Origin: Epiperipatus broadwayi
Lineage: Eukaryota > Onychophora > Udeonychophora > Euonychophora > Peripatidae
Direction: 5' to 3'
DNA: 64,000 nt
NCBI GenBank assembly: GCA_028023455.1
Contig: JAQFVV010000013.1
Location: 16,132,258-16,196,257 of the forward strand
Both the position numbers and the translations under genes were made by a program. Shown one piece after another: positions 26,201 to 37,818 of the stretch; the stretch's first letter is position 1; each line of letters starts with the position of its first letter. Below the pieces are notes generated by a model. The model worked only from the letters and a program-made list of their open reading frames with translations, was not told the origin of the DNA and ran no database searches.

Positions 26201-28314
26201 CCAGCTAAAAACAGGCATTTCTTTGCTGTTACTCCACAGTCTCTCATCGTAATGTTTTAACCATTATGCCGCCAGCAGACTCAAGCCTTGACAGATCAGG
26301 AAAGAAGATGATGCTACCAGCTGCCCAGTCAAGCTCAACAAACATATAGCCCAGCACTTACAGTCCAGATGATTAATACCAGTACAGTTTAATTTTCAAA
26401 ACCGCAGATCTCTGTGTAATTTTTATATAAGTTAGCTAACTCTCTTTAAAATAATTGTAAAACCAAGTGTAATCATAATTTAAACCCATTTAATACTTAA
26501 AATAATGTTTAAATTGCTATCAAAATTAATGTTGCTAAAGTTAAAATGATCTGACTATTTATATTTGCCATTCACTTAAAAATAAATTACTAATGTCGAA
26601 TTTAAAGTTATATCACTGAGGTTGTGTCTATATATCTTTGCTTATTTTAGTTAAATGCTTATTATATTTCATATGCCAATATTTCAAAACAGCGAGCATT
26701 TAATTTAATGTTTTTAAAAAGATATTATTTAAACATCTTCATGTAATTTGTTTTATAGTGTCACCTTACTGTGCTCTGTTTTGAAATCCTATTTTTTATA
26801 AATAATAATGACTTGCCTTGCGCTCATTATTATTTTTATTAATGATGATTTAAAATGTGAAATGTGGCTCATTTTAATCAACAATTTGAAAGCTTAAGCT
26901 TCATAGGTTTATTAAGAATTAGATTAGCATTGACGATAGTTATAAGTATATTTGTCATTTAAGTTCTTCCTCAATCCATAGAAATATACTTTCCTTCCTT
27001 AAAGTATTAATTATCTATAAAATAACCAAATAGATCGAGTGTGTTGAAGTAAAGGTTTATTAATATTCCCATCAATAGCGTCGACATTTATTATCAGGCT
27101 ACACAAGAGTTGTTTCCAATTTGATAGAGCTAATATGCTCTTGTCTTGTATTTCATAGTATGAAATATAATATTCTTTGCTTGGCAGTTGTGATCTATTA
27201 TTTTATTAAATTTCTTTTTGTTTTGCTGCGATACATATGATACATATATTAAGATGGAGCCACAGTGAATCCAGTATATCTCTTATAGGGTAGAGCAATA
27301 GCGAAGCCTGAGCCAAGGCCAGGTTAGTACATAAGTCCCCCACCATTTCTGAACACAAATGTTCCTTTTTTGTAGCATGATGATCAGTTACAGGGTACTG
27401 GCATTGGTCTCAAGAACCTTGGAGTCATTCATTCATCTGTAGAGTGACTTTTCCTATTGTCATTTACCTGTGCCATAGCACATTGGTAAAATTTTATGCA
27501 GCCAACTCTCCCATCTTAACATAGCATTTTCAGCATTGATCTGAAAATTTATCTTGAAAGCCAGGTTTGATCTTATGTTACTTAAACTGGTTTATGCACT
27601 CATCATTAAATAATATTGTATTTGCAATAATAAATGAATTTTTAGATTGATCAAGGCTCAATATAATTACTTATATAACAGCCACAAATTTAATAGGATT
27701 TGGTATAACTAGATTTATAGACATAACATAGTGACTATTTATGTATCAGTTGTAAATCATTTCATAAGATGGGTATATGTTAAACTCATTTATGCCAAAA
27801 TTCAATCATTGTTTGTATAAGTTCATTTTTAAATTCAGTGTAAGAAGAGAATGTGTTGTCTCTTATTTACCCAATGCTTGCATAATTCTACGCTGAAATT
27901 CTGTAATGATATTGTCAATTTTATTTTACTTGTAAATAAATTATAACTAATTTAGTGTATTTTGTTCTCTGTCTCATCATTGATCCAATTCAGTTAAATA
28001 CTAATTATTGCCCCTATTCATTCATAAAACTATGCATTAATAGTCTAGTAATATATTTAGTCTATTTAAGAATCTTTGTTTGTTTATCAGAGTCTTATTG
28101 TATCTCCCTGACCTATGTCAGTTGTGAATGAAATTGTATACTATGTGTAGCTTCAAGTGTGGTCATTCATAGGGTCATGAGTTTTAGAGTTCAGACAGAT
28201 GAGTTGAAGCATGGTTGAATTCGGGGTGTTACACATCTGGTCTGGTCAGCTTTGGTCTCTTTGCTTGGATTCTAAATTCTGTTATGTGAATGTACAAACT
28301 TGACCATTACAATA
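23259..28314. mobile_element. 5.06 kb near-palindrome (fold-back element)
   Basis: The left arm (23259 to about 25970) and right arm (about 26190 to 28314) are reverse complements along their length, with a single-copy centre of about 220 bp. The ends are TATTGTAATGGTCA and TGACCATTACAATA. Arm landmarks pair throughout: GACACCCCAAATCTGACC with its diverged partner, ATGCATAGTTTTATGAATG, AATGGTGGGGGACTTATGT and CCGCCAGCAGACTCAAGCC near the centre. Identity is about 85-90 percent by eye. The left arm is longer because of a later 0.58 kb insertion. No open frame over about 90 codons and no transposase is seen. The ends read TGTAATGG...CCATTACA with AT-rich flanks. Flanking sequence on both sides belongs to R1, so the palindrome probably entered R1 as a unit. 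It may be a fold-back transposon or an inverted duplication of one element. Confidence 0.75.
23884..24462 (-). mobile_element. Nested fold-back insertion with 13-bp target duplication
   Basis: GACTGTTATATAA occurs at 23871-23883 and again at 24463-24475. The partner arm of the large palindrome (around 27671-27685) has a single uninterrupted copy, so this block inserted after the palindrome formed. Inside, 23937-24121 and 24267-24461 are inverted repeats of about 190 bp (outer motif GTAAACTTAAGAGCATGC, inner motif AACCAACTCAAGCT). Each arm contains a phrase like GAAGAGACCCATAGGT. A 13-bp duplication suits LINE-type target-primed insertion better than a cut-and-paste transposon; the TAATAA-rich end at 23884 could be the tail, which would make the element minus-oriented. 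The 88-codon minus frame across it is not a recognised protein. Confidence 0.7.
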
Positions 28315-28800
28315 GTCTGCACCTTTAGTTATAACTTCATAATGATAATAATGAATATTTTTGTAATATTTTTAAATCCATCTTTTTATACTGTATTGTG
28401 GAATTTAAAAAAAACATAGCAATTAAAAGTAAGTTTTCTTTATCTTGATTTAAAAAATGACTTTTTTTATAATTTACCTTAATTAAATGCCAATTTTTAA
28501 TCTAAGGATATTTTTTATTCCTTTCAAAATATGTTATACAAGCTTTAATTAAAAAAAATTTCTTAATATAATTAAAATAGATAGTGAAATTTTATAATTA
28601 GCAGTATATTTATTGTAACATAAAAACATGCTTGTTTTAAATATCAAAATCAGAATAAAATATTAAGTAGATCTATTTAAATCTTTATTTTATATATAAT
28701 TTTTTAAATTCAAAGTTATTATTTAACTCTTAACTGTTACTCCACTGTAATATAATAAATATCTACGAAAACATTTGTTTGTTTATTTCTCCTTTCCCTT
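28315..28800 (-). repeat. Dispersed repeat R1, minus-oriented copy, proximal part
   Basis: The reverse complement is colinear with 48765-49240: GTAACAGTTAAGAGTTAAATAATAA, TTATTCTGATTTTGATA, AAAATTTCACT(A/C)TCTATTTTAA, TTAATTAAAGCTTGT and a stretch ending GATGG, then TATTATNAT and GAAGTTATAAC. Together with 21398-23258 it makes a copy of R1 split by the palindrome. Confidence 0.65.
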
Positions 28801-31800
28801 TTAATTATATATATATATATATATATTGTAGGAGTATATATATATACTCATACATACATGTAATCAATATGTATACATTATATTTGCATTCTTGTTATAT
28901 TTATAAAAATAGATATACAATTTAGTAAGTTAGTATTTTTCATTCTTTAAAATGAAAAAAGACGTTGTTGACAAAAGATGGTTGACAAGGTTATGAATGA
29001 CCTCTGGGTTCACATAGTTTATCGAATTAAAGGAAATGAAATTAACTTAGTGTTTTAATATCGAATTGTTATTGCAACAATGTAGAATGGGTATGCTTCA
29101 GCAAGCTGATGGTGTGAGATATAAGATAATAATTCTATCCTTTTTATTAGAAGACTAAGGATTCTATTTTTTGTCATCTATATCCTCATAAAAACATATA
29201 CTATGTTCAATTTAAAAGAACAGTGTAAGATAAAATCTATATTTTGAACAATTTAATACTCATTAGAAGAAATTTCTAATATTTGTTTAAAGAAAGTAAT
29301 TTGAATATATTTTCGTGTTCTATAAAGATTGCTCGAATCACATGTTCTAAAATGTAAATTTTGTTTTAAAAAAGAACATGTCTACAAAAACTTCAACTAG
29401 ATTTAATGTACTTTACATTATAAGGAAAATGCAAAGCGGGTAAAACACCAATTTATCATGGGATATATAAAATGCACTTGCCTAGTCAAATATATATGTG
29501 TGAATAACATCTTTTGCTGAATGTCTTAAAATTATATAAAAGTTCGATCTTCAAAATGGAATTATAATAGTTAATAAAGAAACTGTGTATTAAAAAGATG
29601 AAATCTACATATAAAGAGGAAACTAAATGTCAACTTAGGATATCCTATTATTTTCTTTAATGTCTAACAACAAAGGAATCAAAAATTGCTTCTTCAAAGA
29701 ATTTTTATTCGCGAATTTCAGGAACATCTGAGATTATTGTATTAACTTTTATAAATACCATTTAAGTTTTGAAAATTATAATTGGGAAAGGTTAATTTCA
29801 TTTCCTTTATTATTGTATTCATTTTTATTAAAGAAAGGAATAATAAGAATGAATTAATAATTTAAATATTTTTATTTATATTTATGATTAATAAAGATTT
29901 AAATATAGGTTAAGAAGTATTAATATGGGAAAGGGATAATGTGAACTTGGAGGTAAAAGATTAAATTATTTTTAAATTCACATACTATTATTTTCTATGA
30001 CATGACACTACATTGTTTATACTAATCCAAATAATCTAATAAGCTTAATGTATGATAAGTGAATAAATGATTAACATTGTTGTGAAGTATATATTTTTAT
30101 ATTAATAAATATAAGTTACGGACAATCATTTTAATGAATGAAGGTATTATATACAAATGATTGGATTATTATTTGTATAATCTAATTATTGTAAAATAGT
30201 GTTAATATAAAAGTCTTAATATTTGGATACTTATATTTTATATACTTTGTAAAATCACATAATGTTATAGGTTAGAAAAGATATCTACTGTAAGTAAATA
30301 GAATATTTATATTTTTAATATAAGGAGGTAGATATATAAATAATTTTTTATATATTGTAAAATTTAAGTTATTTAATTGTTAAATAAATAATTATGTTTT
30401 TTTATATTAAATTAAATGAAATATTCAATTTTGTTTTATTTAATTTAAAGAGTTAGTGAGATTTGTTATTAATAGTACTTTAGAATATTGATAAGAACCC
30501 CTAAAGAGAGTAAATTGTTAAAGTTCCCTGAGTTCAAAATCTGAGCATAATGGTAAAGTTAATTAAGGTGGAAATTGATTTGATGTGGTTTAGGTATAAT
30601 AATTTATTAATAATAAGTTATTTATTGGGAACAAATATAGTTTTATATCAAAATTAAATCACATCATTCATGGCATCCTATATGAAGACCTTAAATCTGA
30701 CTATAGTGAGATGCGACTGTCTTAACTTATCTTGTTGAGAGGGTGCATACCGTTACAATATATATATATATATATATATTGAAACAGACACATTTCACAT
30801 TATATATTTTAAAGATTTCTTTCCCTCCCAGTTAAAGTAGTTTAAATTAAAAATAAAACTGATACAGTTCAGTAAATAAAAATTCAAATAAAGAAGCAAG
30901 TGACAGTGAATTAAAGTCACTTTTCCAATTGTGCTATAAAAACAAATTTTAAAAAAAGTAAAATAAAGAAAATATATAAAAGATGTATTTAATTAATAAA
31001 TCTTTATCATAATTGATAAATCTCCAATTTAAAATATTACAGATATGATTTATTTTAGAGCTATATGTTTTCAGATTTAAATGTAAAAACACTTAAAGAT
31101 ATAACATCACCTTCTTGCTCTGGGCTCTTAATCAGGTGTTTTTTAAAAACATGTTGGTAGATGAAAAAATGTGGGAAGCAGAAAAAATAAAAGGAGCAGC
31201 TTAATGAAATAAGTTAGCTACAGTTACAGTACAATCAGTTATTAGGTTGGTCAAGAGTGAGACCTGTTGAAAATTTTAGTCATTGCTATGCAATTTATTA
31301 CTGTTTGGAATTCTAAATAACTATGTTGGAAATTGCAGTTATCATCAACAGAACAAAAACTTATATTTACTGGATAACTGAATATTGGAAAAGTGTATTA
31401 TTAATTTGGAAAACTCCAGAATGAACAGCTAGAAAGCAGTTCTTCCTCTCTCTCCAACCATGTGAAGCCCAGGAAAATCAGAAAACATGTCTAAGTAAGA
31501 GCAACAGTAATTCAGTGTGCCATTCAGCCCAAGTAAATCCCTTCTTGATAAATGTCAACATAAGGAAAATTTAGATACATTTATAATATTCAAATATACT
31601 TTTGAAAAACACATTTATTGAAATAATGTATAATATAAAATGTAATTATTCAAATGATTGATTTGGCAAATGAAATGTAAAAAAATAATGTTTTTAAAGA
31701 ATAATAATTATACTGATTTTAAGAACTTAAGAATATTGATTTAAAAATAAATCAAAAATATAATAATATGTGAGTTAAATTAAAGATGTATTTATATACA

Positions 31801-31989
31801 CATGAATACAGAATTTGTAATGCTTTTATAGAAAAATTAAATTGAATGTGTTTCTACTTCAAATATGCACAGGGATTAAATATACTTTTATAATTCACGG
31901 ATTGAAAATGTTTCGGTATAAAAATTAAATTGCATATGCTCCTAGCCCAATATGCATCTAGCTACAAGGGTTAATCTTTAAAGTACATG
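28801..31989. other. AT-rich intergenic sequence
   Basis: No gene is recognised. It contains (AT)n at about 28807-28826 and 30758-30779, many short low-complexity stretches, a diverged fragment of the direct-repeat family at 30515-30720, and a loose tandem duplication (period about 90 bp) at 31830-31985 recognisable by AAATTAAATTG(A/C)AT. Confidence 0.5.
30515..30720 (+). repeat. Diverged fragment related to the 3' part of the direct repeats
   Basis: CCTGAGTTCAAAATCTGAG and ATCCTATATGAAGACCTTAAATCTGAC, then TAGTGAGATG, parallel CCTGAGTTCGAATATCTGAG and ATCCTACATGAAGACCCTAGGTC...TAGTTAGATG in both direct repeats. A stretch between them is shorter here. This shows the direct-repeat sequence is a dispersed family and not only a local duplication. 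Confidence 0.5.
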
Positions 31990-32465
31990 AGAGATATAAA
32001 TTGACATCCATATACCTGGATCAATGATGAATTAAGCAAATGAATGACTCAAGTCTACAAACATAAATTAGATAATTAATAATTTGAATACATGAGTGGC
32101 TTAGGTCTACATCCATACACCTGGATCAAGGAAGAGTTAAATAAATGAATGACTTGAACCTACATCCCATACACCTGGATCAAAGATGAATTAAGCAAAT
32201 GAATGACTCAAATCTACAAAACTGAATTAGATAATTAATATTTTGAATACATGAGTAATTTAGGTCTACATCCATTACACCTGGATCAAAGAGGCACTAA
32301 ATTAATGAATGATGTAAATCTATCTCCACCTGGATCAATGATGAATGACTTGAATTTACACCCAGGACCTGGATCAAAGATGAATGACTTGAATTTATAT
32401 CCATCTACCTGGATCAAAGATGAATGACTGAGATCTACATCCACATACCAAAATCAAGGATGAAT
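31990..32465. repeat. Minisatellite built on CACCTGGATCAA...GAATGACT
   Basis: At least seven variable units with the core CCTGGATCAA(A/T)GATGAAT and GAATGACT recur from 32015 to about 32430, first spaced 60-135 bp and then compressed to about 43-46 bp at the right end. A longer unit with ACATAAATTAGATAATTAATA and GAATACATGAGT appears twice. Confidence 0.85.
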
Positions 32466-33219
32466 ATTTTGTACAGAACTTATAGTTGAAAAATTTATTG
32501 CACCAATCATCGATGGTTAGTAAAAGAATGATTAAATGTAAATCAAATTGGCCAAGGAATATATGTGCATACAGGAAAATGTACATCCAAAGATGAAGTG
32601 TCAATAACTTTTATTGTTAAATAAATAAATCATTGTTATCTAAAACTAATCTATCTAGTCAGTTTCATTTCACATCACTCATCATTTATTGCATTTGTTC
32701 ACAAGAATCTCATGCCTTCTGAGCTATATTCAGCATAACCAGATCTGAGTAAATAAGTAAGGTTGTGGTAAGCTAGAACTCTAATGGCACCATTTGGGAA
32801 ATCAAATAAACAAGTTTTCTAGATATTTCCAGTCTCTTTAATGCTACATCCTCTGATGAGCAGGAAATATTGTTGTAGGGTGGTAAGATAAACATTGGGC
32901 AATGCCAATTTTTATTTCCGTCCTGTTTCCATCCTGCATCATGTTCATCAGGAAATAAAATCAACCAAGTGAGGAGTTGATAGGTGGTCCGGTTACAATA
33001 TATATATGCATGCACACTACTATGTTGTTGTATGCTATGAGACACATAACCATCTTAATATATATATAAATAGTAAAACAATGTGCATGACATGTCTGAA
33101 AAGTATTTCAGTTAATAAAGAACTCATTATTAAGAGACATTATTTATTAAACATTTTGACTACAACAAAAGGGAAGAAATAAATATTAAAATAGAAAACT
33201 TAAAACGGAGTTTCATCAA
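32466..33219. other. Unassigned sequence; no gene recognised
   Basis: A minus-strand open frame of 90 codons at 32773-33045 lies in a slightly more GC-rich patch. It has no recognisable domain and no neighbouring exon-like pattern that I can see. The patch ends in GGTTACAATATATATA near 32990, an edge motif like those of other blocks here. Confidence 0.4.
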
Positions 33220-33577
33220 GTAGCTGACATGTTTTATAAAAAGTTTAAGCAAGTTAGAAAATTTTGTGAAAGCAAACTACATTATTTCAAATAAAAAAGC
33301 AAAAAATTCAAAACCATTTTCTAAAGGGAAGTATATAGAAGACTACATACTAATTGATGAAGAATTAACCTGGCGAGAACATAAAAGAAATTTAAGAATG
33401 TATGTCGTGAAGATAGATTCAAGAAAAATTGAAATTTTTTTAATTAAATGTGGAACAGTCATTAATAATAATGATGTTACTTTATTTTTAATTCACAAAA
33501 AATTATGGCCCTTATTTAAAAGGGAAAAGTTAAAATTGTCCTGCCAGTTGAGAAAGTTCCCCAGTGATAATGATTAG
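33220..33577 (+). pseudogene. Fragment of hAT-type transposase (ZBED5/GTF2IRD2-like N-terminal region)
   Basis: The frame including 33266-33577 reads ...SLSKLENFVKANYIISN, then KKAKNSKPFSKGKYIEDYIL, then a shortened patch, then RNLRMYVVKID. The arrangement A-x-Y-x-I-x-x-x-x-A-K-x-x-K-P-F-x-x-G-x-[FY]-I is characteristic of hAT transposases of the ZBED5 and GTF2IRD2 type. An in-frame TAG upstream and the lack of any continuing transposase after 33577 show it is a shred. Terminal inverted repeats were not located. Confidence 0.45.
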
Positions 33578-33786
33578 AGGTAAATTAATTAACGTTTTGA
33601 TCAAGTATAGAGGCTAATTTTTAAGTCAATAATTTTGTCTAGCCTGTGAATGAAATTATAAATATTCAAATAGCCTTTTGCAAAAAAAAAGATTTTCCAT
33701 CCTTTATGTATACTGTTAGAATGTTTTCTTTTTGATAAAGAAATTTATAAATAAAACTTGTATTGTTCAGTGTTAGTGTTTTATTA

Positions 33787-33915
33787 TTATTATTATTTTT
33801 TCCCATATGTCATAGCATCGGCCGGGACGCGAACCCACAACCGTCTGCAACCAATTACTTACTTGCAAGGCGGCTGCGATGACCTCTCGGCTAACAACGC
33901 TTATTATTATTTTTT
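33787..33915 (-). mobile_element. Short tRNA-derived retroposon (SINE-like) with 15-bp target duplications
   Basis: TTATTATTATTTTTT occurs at 33787-33801 and 33901-33915. The 99 bp between (33802-33900), read on the minus strand, begins GCGTTGTTAGCCGAGAGGTC (tRNA-like A box) and contains GGGTTCGCGTCCC (B box in a T-arm-like hairpin). The 5' GCGTTG can pair with the ATGC-side end (CCGATGC), like an acceptor stem. After the tRNA-like part are about 14 more nucleotides (TATGACATATGGG) and then the A-rich duplication. RNA polymerase III type promoter boxes are thus present. The anticodon arm is not canonical, so this is not called as a functional tRNA. It is either a very short SINE or a retroposed tRNA-like gene. 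Confidence 0.7.
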
Positions 33916-34523
33916 GTTCAGTTTTTTTTTTAAAGAGAAATGCACAAATAAACCATGTGTTCTTCATTCAAATCTGTTTTTTATTCTAAGAAAGTTCTCA
34001 ACTTACAGACTTGCCAGCCGATGCTTTGACAAATGGAAAAAAAAAAAATCTTACAGACTTTTATACCATTGTTTTAAAATTTATAGATCATAACTATCTT
34101 CATAATGATGTTGAAGGTGAACCATCTTGTGTGAAACGCAGCTCTCAAGAAGATGAGTGGTATATCCCTTGAACTAATTTGCATCTTTATTTGGATCATA
34201 TTTTCTGGAAAAAGTCTTGGCAAAACAGTGATGAATTGAACTTCTTTCTAATCTTTCTTCAGAATGTGTACTCAGATTATTGGTGGTGGTAATCAAAGAA
34301 ACTAATTTTCATTTTAAACTTCTTTTTATTTAGTGTTACAAAGCCAGTTCATTTTAATTTTTTTTTGTAATTTGTATTAAATTTTTTTAAAAAAGGAAAA
34401 AAATGCAATTTCTTTTGTGAAAAATTAGATATTTGTAGCTGACTATTGTTTTGATTCTTTAATATTGTTTTCATAAAAGTCAATGGTAAGTTTACTTACA
34501 ATCAACAGTATTTTTTCTCCCTT
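33916..34523. other. Unassigned AT-rich sequence
   Basis: No gene recognised. The open frames crossing 33758-34093 come from the retroposon and its AAT-rich flanks. Confidence 0.5.
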
Positions 34524-34815
34524 TTTCAAAACCAAGTAAAATTTAAAGACAGATAATACTAGTAAAATCTCCAAACAAACCTGTCAATTAGAAGTAATAA
34601 GAGGTTTGAAATTATACATTTAATTTAAATATTAATTTTTAAGTCAATAAGAAACTTATACTTGACTGTATACCTCCCCCCCCCTCATATTATTCAAAAC
34701 CAAATAAATTAAAAAGACAAATAATATTAAAAGTTTGGAACACACCCATCAATTACAATAAGAGGTTTTGAATTACCCATTCAATTTATAAATTAATTTG
34801 TATGTCAGTATTATG
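34524..34815. repeat. Diverged tandem duplication, period about 168 bp
   Basis: Two copies start near 34524 and 34692: TTCAAAACCAA(G/A)TAAA, AAAGACA(G/A)ATAAT, TCAATTA, ATAAGAGGTTT, GAATTA, AATTTA(T/A)A(A/T) and GTCA. Confidence 0.75.
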
Positions 34816-34840
34816 TAGTATTACTGAACCACTTTTATCA

Positions 34841-35115
34841 ATTAGTTATTCCAGTATTATTTCTTAATGTCAAAGCAGTGTTTAAAGTATCAATAAATGT
34901 TAAATGGAATGTAGGTACCAATTCTATTGGTATCAATTATTTTTTTGGTTGGTTACAGTATCATTGACTTCTCTAAATTTATTGATTAGTTATTCCAGTA
35001 TTGTTTCATGATGTAAGAGCAGTATTTAAAGTATCAATAAATGTAAAACAGAATGTATATATCCAATTTTATTAGTAAGATTATTTATTGTTTGTTGGTT
35101 ACAGTATCATTTGAC
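34841..35115. repeat. Tandem duplication, period 144 bp
   Basis: Copies start at 34841 and 34985: ATTAGTTATTCCAGTATT, TTAAAGTATCAATAAATGT, TTGGTTACAGTATCATT. The spacing suggests a family of local duplications together with the array just upstream. Confidence 0.8.
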
Positions 35116-35479
35116 TCTTCATTCATAGTTCTCTCAAATGAAGGAAATTCTAATATGGTTATGCTTGACTTATTCATTATCAGCTGTTGGTAGTTTAATG
35201 ATACTGTCCTCAATTGCTTTGGTTTTGTAAATATATTTTTTTCTAAAACTAATTCTATGCACTTCCAAAGATCATTGAATTCATACTTTTTAAAATGATC
35301 TTGAACTGGATTATTTTTCTCTGATGTTGCATTTGTTCTCTGCAGAAAAAGAAATAGACATTATTGTAGCCAATAACCCATAACTATGTCAGTGTGAGAT
35401 TTTTCCAATGAAATAATAATACATAAAGGTATTGATGCTGAAAATATCTCATTATGTATGTTTGACTCTATTATTTTGT

Positions 35480-35640
35480 TAAACACTTGTTTAAAATTTT
35501 GAACAGTCTTCTCTGCTTAACATTTTGGCTCAAGATGTAATAGTGGATAAGTAGGTGAATTATTTCCTAATTTATGAACAATTCAATACATATTGATGAA
35601 ATAAACCAAGTGACATTATCAATGATTACTATCTATGATA
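35480..35640 (-). pseudogene. Possible integrase core remnant on the minus strand
   Basis: On the minus strand one frame reads IDNVTWFISS...IELFIN followed by a stop, and after a frameshift AEKTVQNFKQVF follows. This resembles the spacing of the second and third acidic residues of a retroviral-type integrase core (D-N-G-x-x-F ... N-G-x-A-E-x-x-V-Q). The Gly of DNG and several other residues are lost, and no clear RT or RNase H is seen at higher coordinates. Confidence 0.33.
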
Positions 35641-36838
35641 AGCATTGTATTCAGTTTAATGATTGTTTTCTCAATATTAGGATTTAAAATAAATTTTTAA
35701 TTTATTATGAATAAGCATCAATTGCTCTTAAAATTTTCTTTCATTAGTTTAATTGTTACTTACTGTCAAGTCTAATGAGTTATGGTCATGAGATATAATT
35801 TTTATAAGAATACCATACATTATTCTCCAACCTTGATCCCTATACTTAACTGTGAGCTGAAGTGTCTGCTTATACATTTTTAAGACAAGTTTATGTGTCA
35901 ACTCTAGAGTTTTAGTTCTTTTATTAGGAAGATAATTTGTTTGTCAAAAAAAAAACCATTTTCTTGGCATATAAATTGTCAAGCATATTCAAAAATATAT
36001 TTGCAAAGATTCTTGAAGCAATTGGTAGACCAATATTTACTAGTTCATTGTAAGTAATATTCATTAAGGCTATAGCCTCAAGCACATGCGTATAAAAATG
36101 CGATAGTAGGGACCTCTACAGGTAGTAAAAGTTGAGTCTTTTAAATACAGGCAGTAATAATCTTAATATTAATCACAGAGTCAGATGGCATCTTTTATTT
36201 TTTTTTAGCCTCTTCTGGATAAAGTAAATCAATATTTCTGATAATGTGTTATCATGAGATATCAGATATTTCCCCCCACTTTCTTATAAAGAATAAACAC
36301 AACATTTCTCATTTTAGGACTGTTTTTTTGGGTTCACATGAAATTGAAGTTGAAATATTCCTCACTTTTGCTTTGAGGGTATCAAATTATTTCACTTTAG
36401 GTTAAACATCTTTGAAACTTGATATGCCATTCTTCTTTTCTTGTAATTTCTTTGCTCGGATATAACAATATCTAGTAATTTAAACAATTCTCTGTATAAA
36501 AGGGGAGTTCATTTTGTTTTGAATTATTAATTGCTTAATTTAAATGAAACCTTAACTAATCTGTAGATTGGATTTAATAACTTTGACCTTCAGTTTGGCT
36601 CTTTTAAATTTTTGGATAACTTTATATCTTTTATTAATCTTTCAATTAATTTTTAGTCACAAAAATAGTCCAATTTATTACCATCTTCATCATAGAGCAA
36701 TTTAATATCTTCACTACATATAAATGCTATTATCAGAACTTCTATGTATATAAGTAATTTTTGAACAGATATAGAAATAATAATTTATTCTCTTGTGAAT
36801 AAATTATTCCAAGAGAAAAATTCAATATATATATATAT
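35641..36838. other. Unassigned AT-rich sequence
   Basis: It could hold more of the minus-oriented retroelement suggested just upstream, but I see no motif I can defend. It ends in an (AT)n tract at about 36824-36838 that flanks E2. Confidence 0.4.
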
Positions 36839-37796
36839 TCTAACCTGTATCTCGTGCATCCTCACTTCCAGATAATATATGATATGAAATAAAATGGGTT
36901 CTAGGCTCAGTTAATAATTAATAAATAAAATATTCAGCATTAAAATTAAATATTCCACTAGCTCAAATTAAAAATTCGAATAAGGTTCAATTTATAAAAA
37001 TAAATTAAATAAATATTTAATATTTTCATGAGACTTGAAGTGAAAATACATGTGACAAGATAGATTACATTGAGCCAATATCCCACAGGATACTACCTCA
37101 ATGGCATAAGAACACTATCCCCCCTTTATTACTATTTCAAATAACAAACTCATAGTATTCTTAAGACTTTAATAACTTCTACTCACTAAGATTAAACTAA
37201 TAATTAAGTCTTAATCTTCTATTTGTAATAATCTAGCTCAATAAAATGATCTCAGGTTCATAAAGTTTATTCTAAATTAATTTAAAAATACGGTAGTAAA
37301 ATATGAGAAAGGATTTTATGTCATAATCTACTACACTGAAACTAATAATAAATAACAGTAATAATATTCTTCATTGTTTAACTAATTCTGTATATCTTTT
37401 CTTTTTACTATAATTTTATTACCATAACAAAATAATGAAATAATATAATATGATCTTATATCTTCATGTAATGATATAATAAATACGTGGTAGCATTTTA
37501 ATAATCTGACAAACAAAATATGTGTGGCAACTAATATAATATTGTGATAACTGATTTATGACCAATAAAATAATGTAAGATTATGATTATTTAATTATAA
37601 TGAATACCAATAAAATATTTAAATTCTTAAATAATTCTCTATTTATCTTTTTGTGCAAAAATTATATATTTGTTTCGATTATTATGCATATAGCGTGTTT
37701 TCATGCAGCGATGTGGAGAAATAAATAACTCGGACACAAAATTTTTGAAATAACAAAATTTAACAAAGTTTATTACTAACAACAAATAAATAAACA

Positions 37797-37818
37797 ATTT
37801 ATTTACACTATTTACAGT
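37797..37818 (-). other. 22-bp block identical to E1; possible polyadenylation region
   Basis: Same sequence as 8313-8334, followed on the minus strand by AAATAAATTGTTTATTTGTTG-like AT-rich sequence with more AATAAA-type motifs. Confidence 0.35.

Noticed and set aside
31990-32465. CRISPR-like array
   Set aside because: Unit and spacer lengths vary, spacers are themselves related, and the context is eukaryotic; it is a minisatellite.
32773-33045. Minus-strand frame of 90 codons in a less AT-rich patch
   Set aside because: Reads somewhat protein-like, but there is no domain, no exon structure and no second supporting signal.
33802-33900. A functional tRNA gene on the minus strand
   Set aside because: A and B boxes are good, but the anticodon arm is not canonical and the unit is flanked by target duplications, so a retroposon is the better call.
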